Shown piece after piece: positions 37,219 to 46,153 of a stretch of DNA of 64,000 bases. The notes under the pieces are model-generated. The model was not told where the DNA came from. It worked only from the letters and a program-made list of their open reading frames with translations, and made no database searches. The DNA lies in the NCBI RefSeq assembly GCF_013705725.1, contig NZ_CP055481.1, forward strand, positions 4,464,001-4,528,000. Reading direction: 5' to 3'. The first letter of the stretch is position 1; each line of letters starts with the position of its first letter. Position numbers and translations under genes: made by a program. The DNA is from Klebsiella sp. RHBSTW-00484 (GTDB taxonomy: Bacteria; Pseudomonadota; Gammaproteobacteria; Enterobacterales; Enterobacteriaceae).

Positions 37219-39387
37219 ATGAACCCGTTTAATAACAAAATCGCCGTTAGCCCCGCTATGACATCCTGCTTTGCCAGCCGCAGAGAAACCTGCGATGTTC
37301 GCAGTACGGATTTTACTGACGTCTCCGCCGTGGTTCTCTCGGTTGCCGATGCCACCAACGGTATTCTGAAAACCATCGAAGGTACGGGTTTCGGCCTGCC
37401 GGTGTTCGTCGCCGTGTGCTGTGAAGATACGTTACCGGCAGATATCCTGCCCCGCGTGACCGGCGTTTTTGAACTTTGTGACGACAATGCGGAATATTAC
37501 GGTAAACAGCTGGATGCCGCCGCCGATCGTTATGAAAGCGAAATGCTGCCGCCGTTTTTTAGCCGCATGGTCGATTATGTCGGTAAAGGCTACGCCGCAT
37601 TTGACTGCCCGGGGCACCAGGGCGGGCAGTTCTATCGCCGCCACCCTGCCGGTCGCCAGTTTTTCGACTGGTTTGGCGAAACGCTTTTCCGCTCCGATTT
37701 ATGTAACGCCGACGTCGCTCTGGGCGATCTGCTGATTCACGAAGGCGCAGCCTGCGCAGCTCAGCAGCACGCGGCAAAAGTCTTTAACGCCGACAAAACC
37801 TACTTCGTCCTCAACGGTACTTCTTCCTCAAACAAAGTGGTCCTGAATGCGCTGCTGGCGCAGGGCGATCTGGTACTGTTTGACCGTAATAACCACAAGT
37901 CAAACCACCACGGTGCGCTGCTGCAGGCAGGCGCGACGCCGGTTTATCTGGAAACGGCCCGTAACCCGTTTGGCTTTATCGGCGGTATCGATTCCCACTG
38001 CTTCGAAGAGAAATATCTGCGTAAATTAGTGGAAGAAGTGGCTCCTGAGCGTAAAAACAATCAGCGTCCGTTCCGCCTGGCGATTATTCAGTTGGGGACT
38101 TATGACGGCACGATTTACAACGCTCGTCAGGTGGTCGATAAAATCGGTCATCTGTGTGACTACATCCTGTTTGACTCGGCGTGGGTGGGTTACGAACAGT
38201 TTATTCCGATGATGAAAGAGTGCTCCCCGCTGCTGCTGGAGCTGAACGAAAACGATCCGGGCATTCTGGTCACTCAGTCGGTGCACAAACAGCAGGCCGG
38301 TTTCTCTCAGACGTCGCAGATTCACAAAAAAGACAGTCATATCAAAGGCCAGCCTCGCTACGTTAGCCATAAACGTATGAATAACGCCTTTATGATGCAC
38401 GCCTCCACCAGCCCGTTCTATCCGCTGTTCGCCGCGCTGGACGTCAATGCCAAAATGCACGCCGGCGAGAGCGGTAAGCGCCTGTGGCTGGATTGCGTGA
38501 AGTTTGGTATCGAAGCCCGCAAGCTGATTCTGGAACTGTGCCAGCACATCCGTCCGTTTGTGCCGCCGATGGTTGAGGGTAAAAAATGGCAGGATTATGA
38601 TACTGAAGTCATGGCCAATGACGTCCGCTTCTTTAACTTTATCCCGGGCCAGCGCTGGCACGCTTTTGACGGTTACGCCGAAGATCAGTATTTCGTCGAT
38701 CCTTGCAAGCTGATGCTAACCACGCCGGGTATCAATGCAGAAACCGGGGAATATGAATCCTTCGGCGTTCCGGCAACCATTCTGGCGAACTTCCTGCGTG
38801 AAAACGGTATTGTTCCAGAAAAATGCGACCTGAACTCGATTCTGTTCCTGCTTACTCCAGCAGAAGACATGGCTAAAATGCGTCATCTGGTGGCGCAGAT
38901 TGCCCGCTTTGAGCGTTTGCTGGAAGAAGATGCACCGCTGTCTGAGGTTTTACCCGCGCTGTATGCGAACTATGAAGAGCGTTATCGCGGCTATACTTTA
39001 CGCCAGTTATGCCAGGAAATGCATGACCTCTACGTCAGCTACGATGTGAAACAGCTGCAAAAAGAGATGTTCCGTAAAGATTATTTCCCACGGGTGGCGA
39101 TGAACCCGCAGCAGGCCAATATGGAATTTGTTCGCGGCAACGTTGAGCTGGTCGCGCTAAAAGATATTGAAGGCCAAATTGCGGCTGAAGGCGCACTTCC
39201 TTACCCGCCGGGCGTATTGTGCGTAGTGCCTGGCGAAATTTGGGGCGGCGCGGTTCAACGTTATTTCCTCGCGCTGGAAGAGGGAATTAATCTGCTGCCT
39301 GGCTTCGCTCCTGAATTACAGGGCGTTTATATTCAGGAAGATGCCGATGGCCGCAAACGCGCTTATGGGCATGTTATCAAGCGTTAA
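37219..39387 (+). CDS. speF: Inducible ornithine decarboxylase
   Basis: 722 residues. PLP-dependent fold type I decarboxylase of the CadA/SpeF/AdiA group; FDCPGHQGGQFYRRHPAG near residue 130, the PLP lysine in TQSVHKQQAGFSQTSQIH, and PYPPGVLCVVPGEIWGGAV near the end match E. coli SpeF almost word for word. The ATG at 37219 is chosen; TTG codons just upstream are open but lack support. The first 30 residues differ from E. coli. It makes putrescine from ornithine and consumes a proton. It is followed by potE after a gap filled by two ERIC elements. Confidence 0.96.
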   Translation: MNPFNNKIAVSPAMTSCFASRRETCDVRSTDFTDVSAVVLSVADATNGILKTIEGTGFGLPVFVAVCCEDTLPADILPRVTGVFELCDDNAEYYGKQLDAAADRYESEMLPPFFSRMVDYVGKGYAAFDCPGHQGGQFYRRHPAGRQFFDWFGETLFRSDLCNADVALGDLLIHEGAACAAQQHAAKVFNADKTYFVLNGTSSSNKVVLNALLAQGDLVLFDRNNHKSNHHGALLQAGATPVYLETARNPFGFIGGIDSHCFEEKYLRKLVEEVAPERKNNQRPFRLAIIQLGTYDGTIYNARQVVDKIGHLCDYILFDSAWVGYEQFIPMMKECSPLLLELNENDPGILVTQSVHKQQAGFSQTSQIHKKDSHIKGQPRYVSHKRMNNAFMMHASTSPFYPLFAALDVNAKMHAGESGKRLWLDCVKFGIEARKLILELCQHIRPFVPPMVEGKKWQDYDTEVMANDVRFFNFIPGQRWHAFDGYAEDQYFVDPCKLMLTTPGINAETGEYESFGVPATILANFLRENGIVPEKCDLNSILFLLTPAEDMAKMRHLVAQIARFERLLEEDAPLSEVLPALYANYEERYRGYTLRQLCQEMHDLYVSYDVKQLQKEMFRKDYFPRVAMNPQQANMEFVRGNVELVALKDIEGQIAAEGALPYPPGVLCVVPGEIWGGAVQRYFLALEEGINLLPGFAPELQGVYIQEDADGRKRAYGHVIKR

Positions 39388-39474
39388 TACTGAACCAACA
39401 CCAGTAATGAGTTTATTACCGTCGTGATATTTCAATCCGGCGGTAATAGCTGCCCGTACAACATATTTAGAATA

Positions 39475-39601
39475 TATACCCTAAATAATTCGAGTTGCTT
39501 AAAGGCGGCAAGTGAGTGAGTCCCCAGGAGCATAGATAACTATGTGACTGGGGGGAATGTGCGTAGCCAACACATAAGCAACTTGAAGTATGACGGGTAT
39601 A
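39475..39601 (+). repeat. ERIC element, copy 1
   Basis: 127 bp, the classical ERIC length, from TATACCCTAAATAATTCGAG to TTGAAGTATGACGGGTATA, with the core CCCCAGGAGC...GTGACTGGGG recognised by ERIC primers. It is directly followed by copy 2. Confidence 0.92.
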
Positions 39602-39728
39602 TATACCCTAAATAATTCGAGTTGCTTAAAGGCGGCAAGTGAGTGAGTCCCCAGGAGCATAGATAACTATGTGACTGGGGGGAATGAGCGTAGCCAACAC
39701 ATAAGCAACTTGAAGTATGACGGGTATA
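39602..39728 (+). repeat. ERIC element, copy 2 (tandem)
   Basis: 127 bp, abutting copy 1 head to tail with no spacer. The two differ by a single base by my reading (GAATGTGCG in copy 1, GAATGAGCG in copy 2). Both lie in the transcribed gap between speF and potE. Confidence 0.92.
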
Positions 39729-39758
39729 TCACTGTACCGATAATGAGGTTATAGAGTT

Positions 39759-41072
39759 ATGAGTACGTCAAAGAATAAAATGGGCGTGGTTCAGCTCACT
39801 ATTCTGACCGCCGTCAATATGATGGGGTCAGGGATTATTATGCTGCCAACGAAACTGGCGGAAGTCGGCACGATCTCTATCGTGTCATGGTTGGTGACGG
39901 CCGTCGGTTCAATGGCGCTGGCTTATGCCTTCGCCAAATGCGGCATGTTCAGCCGTAAAGCGGGAGGCATGGGCGGATACGCGGAATACTCCTTCGGTAA
40001 ATCCGGCAACTTTATGGCCAACTACACCTACGGCGTCTCGCTGCTGATCGCCAACGTCGCGATTGCGATTTCCGCCGTCGGCTACGGTACCGAGCTGATG
40101 GGGGTGAGCCTCTCACCCTTTGCGATTTGCCTGGCGACGATCGCCGTGCTGTGGATTTGCACCGTCGCTAACTTTGGCGGCGCGAAAATCACTGGCCAGA
40201 TCAGCGGCGTCACCGTATGGGGCGTGATTATCCCGGTTGTCGGCCTGTCCATTATCGGCTGGTACTGGTTTAGTCCGGAAATGTATGTTGCAGCCTGGAA
40301 CCCGCATCATATCCCGACCTTCGGCGCGGTTGGTTCTTCTATCGCCATGACGCTGTGGGCGTTCCTTGGCCTGGAGTCCGCCTGTGCGAATACCGATGTC
40401 GTGGAAAACCCTGAGCGTAACGTTCCTATCGCGGTTCTCGGCGGCACCCTCGGCGCAGCCGTTATCTATATTGTTTCCACGAACGTTATTGCCGGTATCG
40501 TGCCGAACCTGGACCTGGCAAACTCCAGCGCGCCGTTTGGCCTGGCGTTTGCGCATATGTTCAATCCGACCGTGGGTAAAGTCATCATGGCATTGATGGT
40601 GATGTCCTGCTGCGGCTCTCTGCTGGGCTGGCAGTTCACCATTGCCCAGGTATTTAAGTCCTCTTCTGATGCGGGTTATTTCCCGAAAGTGTTCTCCAAA
40701 GTGACCCGAACCGAAGCGCCGGTGAAAGGCATGCTGGTTATCGTGGTGATTCAGACCGTCCTGTCGCTGATGACCATTAGCCCGTCGTTAAATAAGCAGT
40801 TTAACGTGCTGGTAGACCTGGCCGTGGTGACCAATATTATCCCGTATATTCTTTCCATGGCCGCGCTGGTGATTATTCAGAAAGTCGCGAAAGTCGAATC
40901 CGGCAAAGCGCGTATTGCGAATATCATTGCCTTTATCGGCGCGCTATACAGCTTTTATGCCCTGTACTCTTCCGGCGATGAAGCGATGATGTACGGCGCG
41001 ATCGTCACCTTTATTGGCTGGACCCTGTACGGCTTTATTTCTCCGAAATTTGAAATGAATAACGCTGCTTAA
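39759..41072 (+). CDS. potE: Putrescine:ornithine antiporter
   Basis: 437 residues, about 12 spans, APC superfamily. KMGVVQLTILTAVNMMGSGIIMLPTKLAEVGTISI at the start and LWAFLGLESACANTDVVENPERNVPIAVLGG near 205 are nearly identical to E. coli PotE. It exports putrescine and imports ornithine, working with SpeF. A GAGGTTATAGAGTT leader region precedes the ATG. The distance from speF (371 bases) is enlarged by the two ERIC copies. Confidence 0.96.
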   Translation: MSTSKNKMGVVQLTILTAVNMMGSGIIMLPTKLAEVGTISIVSWLVTAVGSMALAYAFAKCGMFSRKAGGMGGYAEYSFGKSGNFMANYTYGVSLLIANVAIAISAVGYGTELMGVSLSPFAICLATIAVLWICTVANFGGAKITGQISGVTVWGVIIPVVGLSIIGWYWFSPEMYVAAWNPHHIPTFGAVGSSIAMTLWAFLGLESACANTDVVENPERNVPIAVLGGTLGAAVIYIVSTNVIAGIVPNLDLANSSAPFGLAFAHMFNPTVGKVIMALMVMSCCGSLLGWQFTIAQVFKSSSDAGYFPKVFSKVTRTEAPVKGMLVIVVIQTVLSLMTISPSLNKQFNVLVDLAVVTNIIPYILSMAALVIIQKVAKVESGKARIANIIAFIGALYSFYALYSSGDEAMMYGAIVTFIGWTLYGFISPKFEMNNAA

Positions 41073-41081
41073 TTCTCTCTC

Positions 41082-41110
41082 GCCGGGGTATGCCCCGGCC
41101 CGCTCATTTT
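41082..41110 (+). terminator. Terminator after potE
   Basis: GCCGGGG (41082-41088), TATG loop, CCCCGGC (41093-41099), then CGCTCATTTTT. Ten bases after the potE stop. Confidence 0.75.
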
Positions 41111-41123
41111 TAAGGATTAAGAT

Positions 41124-41456
41124 ATGGCTCTATGGCAGGCAACGTTTATTTTTGAAAAACGCGAATACGATGATGAGTTCTATGCGCTGGATAAGCAAAT
41201 TGAGCAGGCGACGCTGCAATCAACAGGCTATCTGGGAATGGAGAGTTTTCGCAGCGCCGATGGTAAACGCCTGATCAATAACTATTACTGGTCAGAGAGA
41301 GAAGGCATGGATGCGAGCATTAACGACGCTCACCATTTGCAGGCCAAACAGAAAAGCGCCCAGTGGATCGCCGGGTATCAGGTGATTATCGCGCAAATTG
41401 AATCAACCCATAACCACCTGCTTGAGCACCCGCTGCAATCCTTTTCCCATCGTTAA
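41124..41456 (+). CDS. Small ABM-type (antibiotic biosynthesis monooxygenase-like) protein
   Basis: 110 residues, cytoplasmic. The layout ATFIFEKREYDD..FYALDKQIEQATLQSTGYLGMESFRSADGKRLINNYYWSEREGMDASIND fits dimeric alpha-beta ABM proteins: a substrate-cupping fold, with a tryptophan and an acid after the aromatic pair. Such proteins include quinol monooxygenases, heme-degrading enzymes and proteins of unknown role. AAGGATT precedes the ATG. No conserved partner is seen. Confidence 0.65.
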   Translation: MALWQATFIFEKREYDDEFYALDKQIEQATLQSTGYLGMESFRSADGKRLINNYYWSEREGMDASINDAHHLQAKQKSAQWIAGYQVIIAQIESTHNHLLEHPLQSFSHR

Positions 41457-41628
41457 CTGGCGGTTGGCGATTCATCGGCAAATTTGTGACCGGGGCAAGG
41501 GTTAGGCATGACAACCATCGCCCATTCCCCGGAATATGCTACTTTTAGGACGCCTGACAGAGATCGGGCCGCCGAACAGAGGGCCGGAACATGAGCGCCT
41601 CACCCGTAGCGTAAAAGGAATGCCGACG

Positions 41629-42495
41629 ATGACCTACAAATTAGTTACGCAGATTGTGCACAATGACGTCTTAAGAAATAGCTTTATTGACCTGGCGATA
41701 AAAACTTTCGATCTCTCCTTTAAAGAGTGGTATCGCAAGGGATACTGGAGCGACGCCTATATTCCCTATGCTTTGGTGAGCAACAATAAAGTGATTGCCA
41801 ACGCCTCCGCCAACATTATTGACCTGGTCTGGCAAGGTGAACCCCGGCGCTATATTCAAATCGGTACCGTGATGACCGATGTCGATCACCGTAATAAAGG
41901 TCTGGCCGGGCAGTTAGTTAATCAGATTCTGACTGACTGGCAGGATAAAGCCGAGGCATTTTTCCTGTTCGCCAACCCGACAACCGTTGATTTTTATCCG
42001 AAATTTGGCTTCGAGCGCACCGATGAACATCAGTATATTATGCCGGTGATGCCCGCTGCGGGCGATTTTCGCAAACTGGATATGGACCAACCGGAAGACG
42101 TGGCGCTATTGCAGCAGTACTATCAAAAATCGAATCCGTTCTCACAGTTGCGGATAGAGGATAACTTCGGTTTATTGATGTTCTACTGCTCCGCCTTTAT
42201 GAAGCACTTTGTCTATTACTCAGAGAAAAATCAGGCCATCGCCATTGCGATGCAAAACGGCCCGGCGCTGATCTGCTTTGATATTTTCTGCGATAGTGGA
42301 TGCTCTCTTTCGACCATTATTAATCAGCTTGCTGACAAAAATACCTACCAGGCGATTCTCGGCTTTACGCCGAAAGAGAATCGGGTTGGCGAATACGAAA
42401 CAATTGAAGGAGAAGATATTTTGTTTATCTACGGACAAAAAGAAAATATCTTCAAAGAGAATAAACTGATGTTCCCGCTGTTATCCCACGCCTGA
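41629..42495 (+). CDS. GNAT-family N-acetyltransferase
   Basis: 288 residues. The acetyl-CoA-binding region is IQIGTVMTDVDHRNKGLAGQLVNQILTDW, with the R/K-x-x-G-x-A/G pattern in HRNKGLAGQL. It is followed by a second domain of 130 residues lacking an obvious motif. I start at the ATG at 41629, nine bases after AAAGGA; in-frame starts at 41620 and 41536 are possible. Substrate not identifiable. Confidence 0.75.
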   Translation: MTYKLVTQIVHNDVLRNSFIDLAIKTFDLSFKEWYRKGYWSDAYIPYALVSNNKVIANASANIIDLVWQGEPRRYIQIGTVMTDVDHRNKGLAGQLVNQILTDWQDKAEAFFLFANPTTVDFYPKFGFERTDEHQYIMPVMPAAGDFRKLDMDQPEDVALLQQYYQKSNPFSQLRIEDNFGLLMFYCSAFMKHFVYYSEKNQAIAIAMQNGPALICFDIFCDSGCSLSTIINQLADKNTYQAILGFTPKENRVGEYETIEGEDILFIYGQKENIFKENKLMFPLLSHA

Positions 42496-42506
42496 GCCCT
42501 TGCCAC

Positions 42507-42536
42507 AGCAGCAGTCATCCGGGGATGGCTGCTGCT
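42507..42536 (+). terminator. Terminator-like hairpin after the GNAT gene
   Basis: AGCAGCAGTCATCC (42507-42520) and GGATGGCTGCTGCT (42523-42536) form a 14-base stem with one G-U pair and a two-base turn; TCTTCCCTT follows. Confidence 0.6.
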
Positions 42537-42608
42537 CTTCCCTTATCTGCTTCGACGAAACATATCGATTTCATTGCGACTAGCTACAAATTATAGCGAC
42601 TGGCATAT

Positions 42609-42627
42609 GATAATGAAAATCGTTATC
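42609..42627 (+). promoter_or_regulatory. Fur box
   Basis: GATAATGAAAATCGTTATC matches 17 of 19 bases of the Fur consensus GATAATGATAATCATTATC. It lies 144 bases before the TonB receptor start, in the only plausible promoter zone for that gene, so iron repression is expected. Confidence 0.85.
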
Positions 42628-42770
42628 ATCAGAAACAAATAATTACATCTGGCATTAGATTTTAATTAAAACATCACAATAAGAGCCAGAATGCGCTAAC
42701 AACGGCGCGATCGCCCGTTAGCCGTGAGCACTGTCATCAATTTACCTTATGGATAAAGGAGAGATGACAC

Positions 42771-44882
42771 ATGGGCACGCATACCGCCGCTCAACAACAC
42801 GTTTTAGCCGACCAGCCAGAACAGGCTGAGTCAGAATACTTTTCAGGGATCCCCGCCCTTCTCGTCGGCCTGTGCTGCCTGCTTCCGCTCAGCGCAATTG
42901 CCGCAGAAACTGAAGAGCAGGAGAAAAAACGCGCAGAGAACAGCTATCAGGATCAAGAGTTAATGATCGTCACCGGCGAGAAAACCGCCCGCTCGTTGCT
43001 CGATACCGGCTCCAGCGTTGAAGTGTTCGATAGCCGACGCATCGACAGCATGCCGGGAGCCGAAACGGTTTCTGACCTGATGCGCATGACCGCCAACACC
43101 GTCGATATCGGCATCGGTAACGATCTGCCCACCGTGCGCGGGGTGGATGGTTCCGGGCCCAGCACCGGGGCCGGGGCGTTTCTTAGCGGTACCCGCCCGC
43201 GCCTGGGGCTTTCTCTCGATGGCCGTTCTCTGACCTATAACGAGCAGGCTTACGGCCCGCAATCGCTGTGGGATATGGAGCGTGTGGAGATTTTCCGTGG
43301 GCCACAGAGCTATATTCAGGGACGCAACGCCATCGCGGGGGCCATCGTGATGACCTCGAAAGACCCGGATTTTGGTTGGGAGAGCGCCTTCAAAGGCGGT
43401 GCGGGTAATCAGCATTCTTCTCAGCTTGCGGCGATGGTCAACGCCCCGCTGATTGAAGAACAGCTGGCCTTGCGCGCCAGCGTCGATCGCCAGCGGCGGC
43501 GCAGCGATATCGATTTACCGGCTTACGATCCGGTTGGCGACCCGAGCGAGGTACAAACCACTAACGCCCGTGCCAAACTGCTGTTTAACCCGGCAGGTCT
43601 GCGCAATCTCACGACCAAGCTCACCTTCAACCACTCTGATAGCGGAGCGCCACAAAACGAAAGTCTTAACCCAATGCCGCACCCAACCAACCCCCGCCAC
43701 GACTGGCGACGGGCGGTGTTTAAAAGCAACGTCAATAGCGGTATCTGGGATCTTGCCTGGGAAGGCGATGACGGCCTGCGGCTGGAAAACCGCTTTATTT
43801 ACACTGGATTCCACATTAACCGCTACGTCGCCGACGGCCTGCCAAAAGCCAAAATCGATGGTACTGAAGTGCACGTCGAACCCGTCGTGCACTTCGGCAA
43901 TAGCGACAGCCGCCTGCGGGGCTTTGCCGGATTACGCTATTTCGACGCCTCGCAGGATGAGTCAGTCTATATCTTTGGCGGTTCCACCTTCACCGATGAC
44001 ACCCGCACCAGTTCCGCCTACGGCGAGCTGACCTGGGCCGTCACGCCGCAAGTGGATATTACAACCTCCACCCGCCTGGAGCGCGAACATCGTAAACGCC
44101 TCGGCGGCAGCCAAAGCGTGCGCATTGATTTTGACGAAACCTACAACGTCTTTTTACCGAAACTGGACGTCGCCTGGAAACCGGAGGCCAATCAGACCTG
44201 GGGGGCACGCGTCGCGCGCGGTTATAACGCCGGGGGCGCTGGGATCACGCTGAGCGCGCCAATCACCAGCTACACCTATGACTCGGAATACGTCTGGAAC
44301 TATGAGCTTTATACTCGCCACGCCCTGAACGATGGCAACGTAGTCTTAACCGGCAACCTTTTCTACAACGACTACAAAGATATGCAGCTCCCCTATTACC
44401 TCGCCGCCAACTCTACGGTGATCCGTAATGCCGATAAGGTTGAAACCTGGGGCGCAGAGATGGGAGCCACCTGGACACCGCGTTGGGATCTGGAGCTTTC
44501 CAGCAATATCGGTTTACTGAAAACCAAAATTGCCGAATTCCCCGGCAGCGGCGTTGAAGGTCATGAATTAGCTCGTGCCCCGGCGTATACCGCCAACGTC
44601 GGCGCAGCCTGGCAGGTCGCCAGCGGCTGGGAGCTGAGCGGCAACGTCGCCTTCTCCGACTCCTACTACTCCGCCTACGACAACGACTCACGCGGTCGTA
44701 TTGGTTCTTACTGGTCAGCGAACGCCCAGCTGGCTTACACCTTTATGTACGGTCGGGCGACGCTGTTCGCGCAAAACCTGTTTGATTCCGATCGCAAGGT
44801 GATGGTCAGCGGCAACGACGCTTATACCGCGATTCAACAGCGCTCTCGCCTGGTCGGTGCCGCCGTGGAATTACGCTTTTAA
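42771..44882 (+). CDS. TonB-dependent outer-membrane receptor
   Basis: 703 residues. The hydrophobic signal (GIPALLVGLCCLLPLSAIAAE) only begins near residue 26, after an unusual 25-residue polar N-terminus. Then follow a TonB-box-like QDQELMIVTG, the plug domain (about 65-190; VERVEIFRGPQSYIQGRNAIAGAIVMTS) and a 22-strand-type barrel ending in AAVELRF with terminal phenylalanine. AAAGGAG is nine bases before the ATG. With the Fur box upstream it probably imports an iron or other metal chelate. It is followed after 26 bases by a YncE-like propeller gene. Confidence 0.9.
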   Translation: MGTHTAAQQHVLADQPEQAESEYFSGIPALLVGLCCLLPLSAIAAETEEQEKKRAENSYQDQELMIVTGEKTARSLLDTGSSVEVFDSRRIDSMPGAETVSDLMRMTANTVDIGIGNDLPTVRGVDGSGPSTGAGAFLSGTRPRLGLSLDGRSLTYNEQAYGPQSLWDMERVEIFRGPQSYIQGRNAIAGAIVMTSKDPDFGWESAFKGGAGNQHSSQLAAMVNAPLIEEQLALRASVDRQRRRSDIDLPAYDPVGDPSEVQTTNARAKLLFNPAGLRNLTTKLTFNHSDSGAPQNESLNPMPHPTNPRHDWRRAVFKSNVNSGIWDLAWEGDDGLRLENRFIYTGFHINRYVADGLPKAKIDGTEVHVEPVVHFGNSDSRLRGFAGLRYFDASQDESVYIFGGSTFTDDTRTSSAYGELTWAVTPQVDITTSTRLEREHRKRLGGSQSVRIDFDETYNVFLPKLDVAWKPEANQTWGARVARGYNAGGAGITLSAPITSYTYDSEYVWNYELYTRHALNDGNVVLTGNLFYNDYKDMQLPYYLAANSTVIRNADKVETWGAEMGATWTPRWDLELSSNIGLLKTKIAEFPGSGVEGHELARAPAYTANVGAAWQVASGWELSGNVAFSDSYYSAYDNDSRGRIGSYWSANAQLAYTFMYGRATLFAQNLFDSDRKVMVSGNDAYTAIQQRSRLVGAAVELRF

Positions 44883-44908
44883 CGAACACCTTAACTGGAG
44901 ATAACAGG

Positions 44909-46117
44909 ATGTCTGGGATCCACTTTCGTTTATTTACCGCCTTGCTGATGGCAACGGCGACATTCGCTCAGGCGCAGGAGACGCTTATCAAGCCGGAAGA
45001 TATTCATCGCGCCGCCGTCGCGCCAGCGGTGGTTGAGCTGGCCTGGAGCGCAAAACAAAATGCGCTATTTGTCAGCTCGCCGGACTGGAAAGATGAAAAG
45101 AAATCGACCGTCCTGCGCCTTGACCCGCAAACCCTGGCAAAGCAGGCCGCCATCCCGATGGATGTCAAAGGCTTTGGGGTCGCGCTGGATGACGAGCATA
45201 ACCGCCTGTATCTGACTGAAGGCTTCAACGGCAGCGTAGGGATAGTCGATACCGCCGCCAACCGCAGCCTCGGGTCGATAAAATTACAGGATGAGGTCAA
45301 TATCGAATCCGCCTGGCGTAAAGCGGGCATGAGCGGCGAACGCCTCGATTTTATGCTCGCCGAGCTTAAACGTTTCAAAATCAGCGAAGGCCATCTGTAT
45401 AAAGTGCGCGAAGCGCGATTCGATGCGCAAACCGGACGCCTGTTCCTGCCGGGCCTCGGCTACGGCGTGGATAGCGTACTGTTCGTCGTCGATACCCGCA
45501 GCGGCAAGCTGGAGAAAACGCTTCCCGGCTTCGGTTTCTATGCTGTCGGTATCGCGCTGGATGAAAAAGGACGCCGTGTGTTCGTCTCGAACATGCAGGG
45601 TCAGTTGATGACCGTCAATGCCGATACTCTGGAGATCGCTGGCAAGCACGAGATCCAGGCCGATCAGTTGCTGAACCTGGTATATGACCGGAAAAACGAT
45701 CGGATTCTCGGCGTTGACCAGGGGATCGATCGCGATAAATACCGTAACTATCACCTGAAAGAGGCGTACACCCGCCGCAGCAGCGGGCATCGCCTGTTCG
45801 CCCTGAATGCGCAGGACGGCAAACTACTGACCAGCGTCGAGACCCAGGAAGTACCGATTTCACTGCTGCTGGATGAAGAAGCTGGACGGGTTTATGTGAC
45901 CAATCGCGGCGGCGTGCGGGTGGAAAAAGGCGCGGGCTCGCTTTCCGTCTTTGATAGTAAAACGCTGGCTCATCTGCAAACCCTTCCGCTGCTTCCACAC
46001 CCAAACAGCCTGGCGCTGGATAGCAAAGCGCACGCGCTGTTTGTCACCGTGAAAAACGACGGTGCGGCGGCAAAAGCCAATACCGAAGAAAGCGTAGCGC
46101 GAATTCCGCTGCGTTGA
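44909..46117 (+). CDS. Periplasmic beta-propeller protein, YncE-like
   Basis: 402 residues with a signal peptide (cut after AQAQ near residue 22). The remainder is a seven-bladed YncE-type propeller of repeated units such as LAWSAKQNALFVSSPDWKD, KGFGVALDDEHNRLYLTEGFNGSVGIVDTA, and SLALDSKAHALFVTVKN. ACTGGAGA precedes the ATG. It follows the TonB receptor closely, as yncE is linked with the TonB receptor yncD in E. coli, where both are iron-related. Likely Fur-regulated from the same promoter. Confidence 0.85.
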   Translation: MSGIHFRLFTALLMATATFAQAQETLIKPEDIHRAAVAPAVVELAWSAKQNALFVSSPDWKDEKKSTVLRLDPQTLAKQAAIPMDVKGFGVALDDEHNRLYLTEGFNGSVGIVDTAANRSLGSIKLQDEVNIESAWRKAGMSGERLDFMLAELKRFKISEGHLYKVREARFDAQTGRLFLPGLGYGVDSVLFVVDTRSGKLEKTLPGFGFYAVGIALDEKGRRVFVSNMQGQLMTVNADTLEIAGKHEIQADQLLNLVYDRKNDRILGVDQGIDRDKYRNYHLKEAYTRRSSGHRLFALNAQDGKLLTSVETQEVPISLLLDEEAGRVYVTNRGGVRVEKGAGSLSVFDSKTLAHLQTLPLLPHPNSLALDSKAHALFVTVKNDGAAAKANTEESVARIPLR

Positions 46118-46127
46118 TCCCTTCTGT

Positions 46128-46153
46128 GGCCCGGCTTGCTGTCGGGCCTTTTA
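46128..46153 (+). terminator. Terminator between the YncE-like gene and a convergent LysR gene
   Basis: GGCCCG (46128-46133) pairs with CGGGCC (46143-46148), followed by TTTTATT. It slightly overlaps the end of the convergent LysR gene. Confidence 0.7.
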
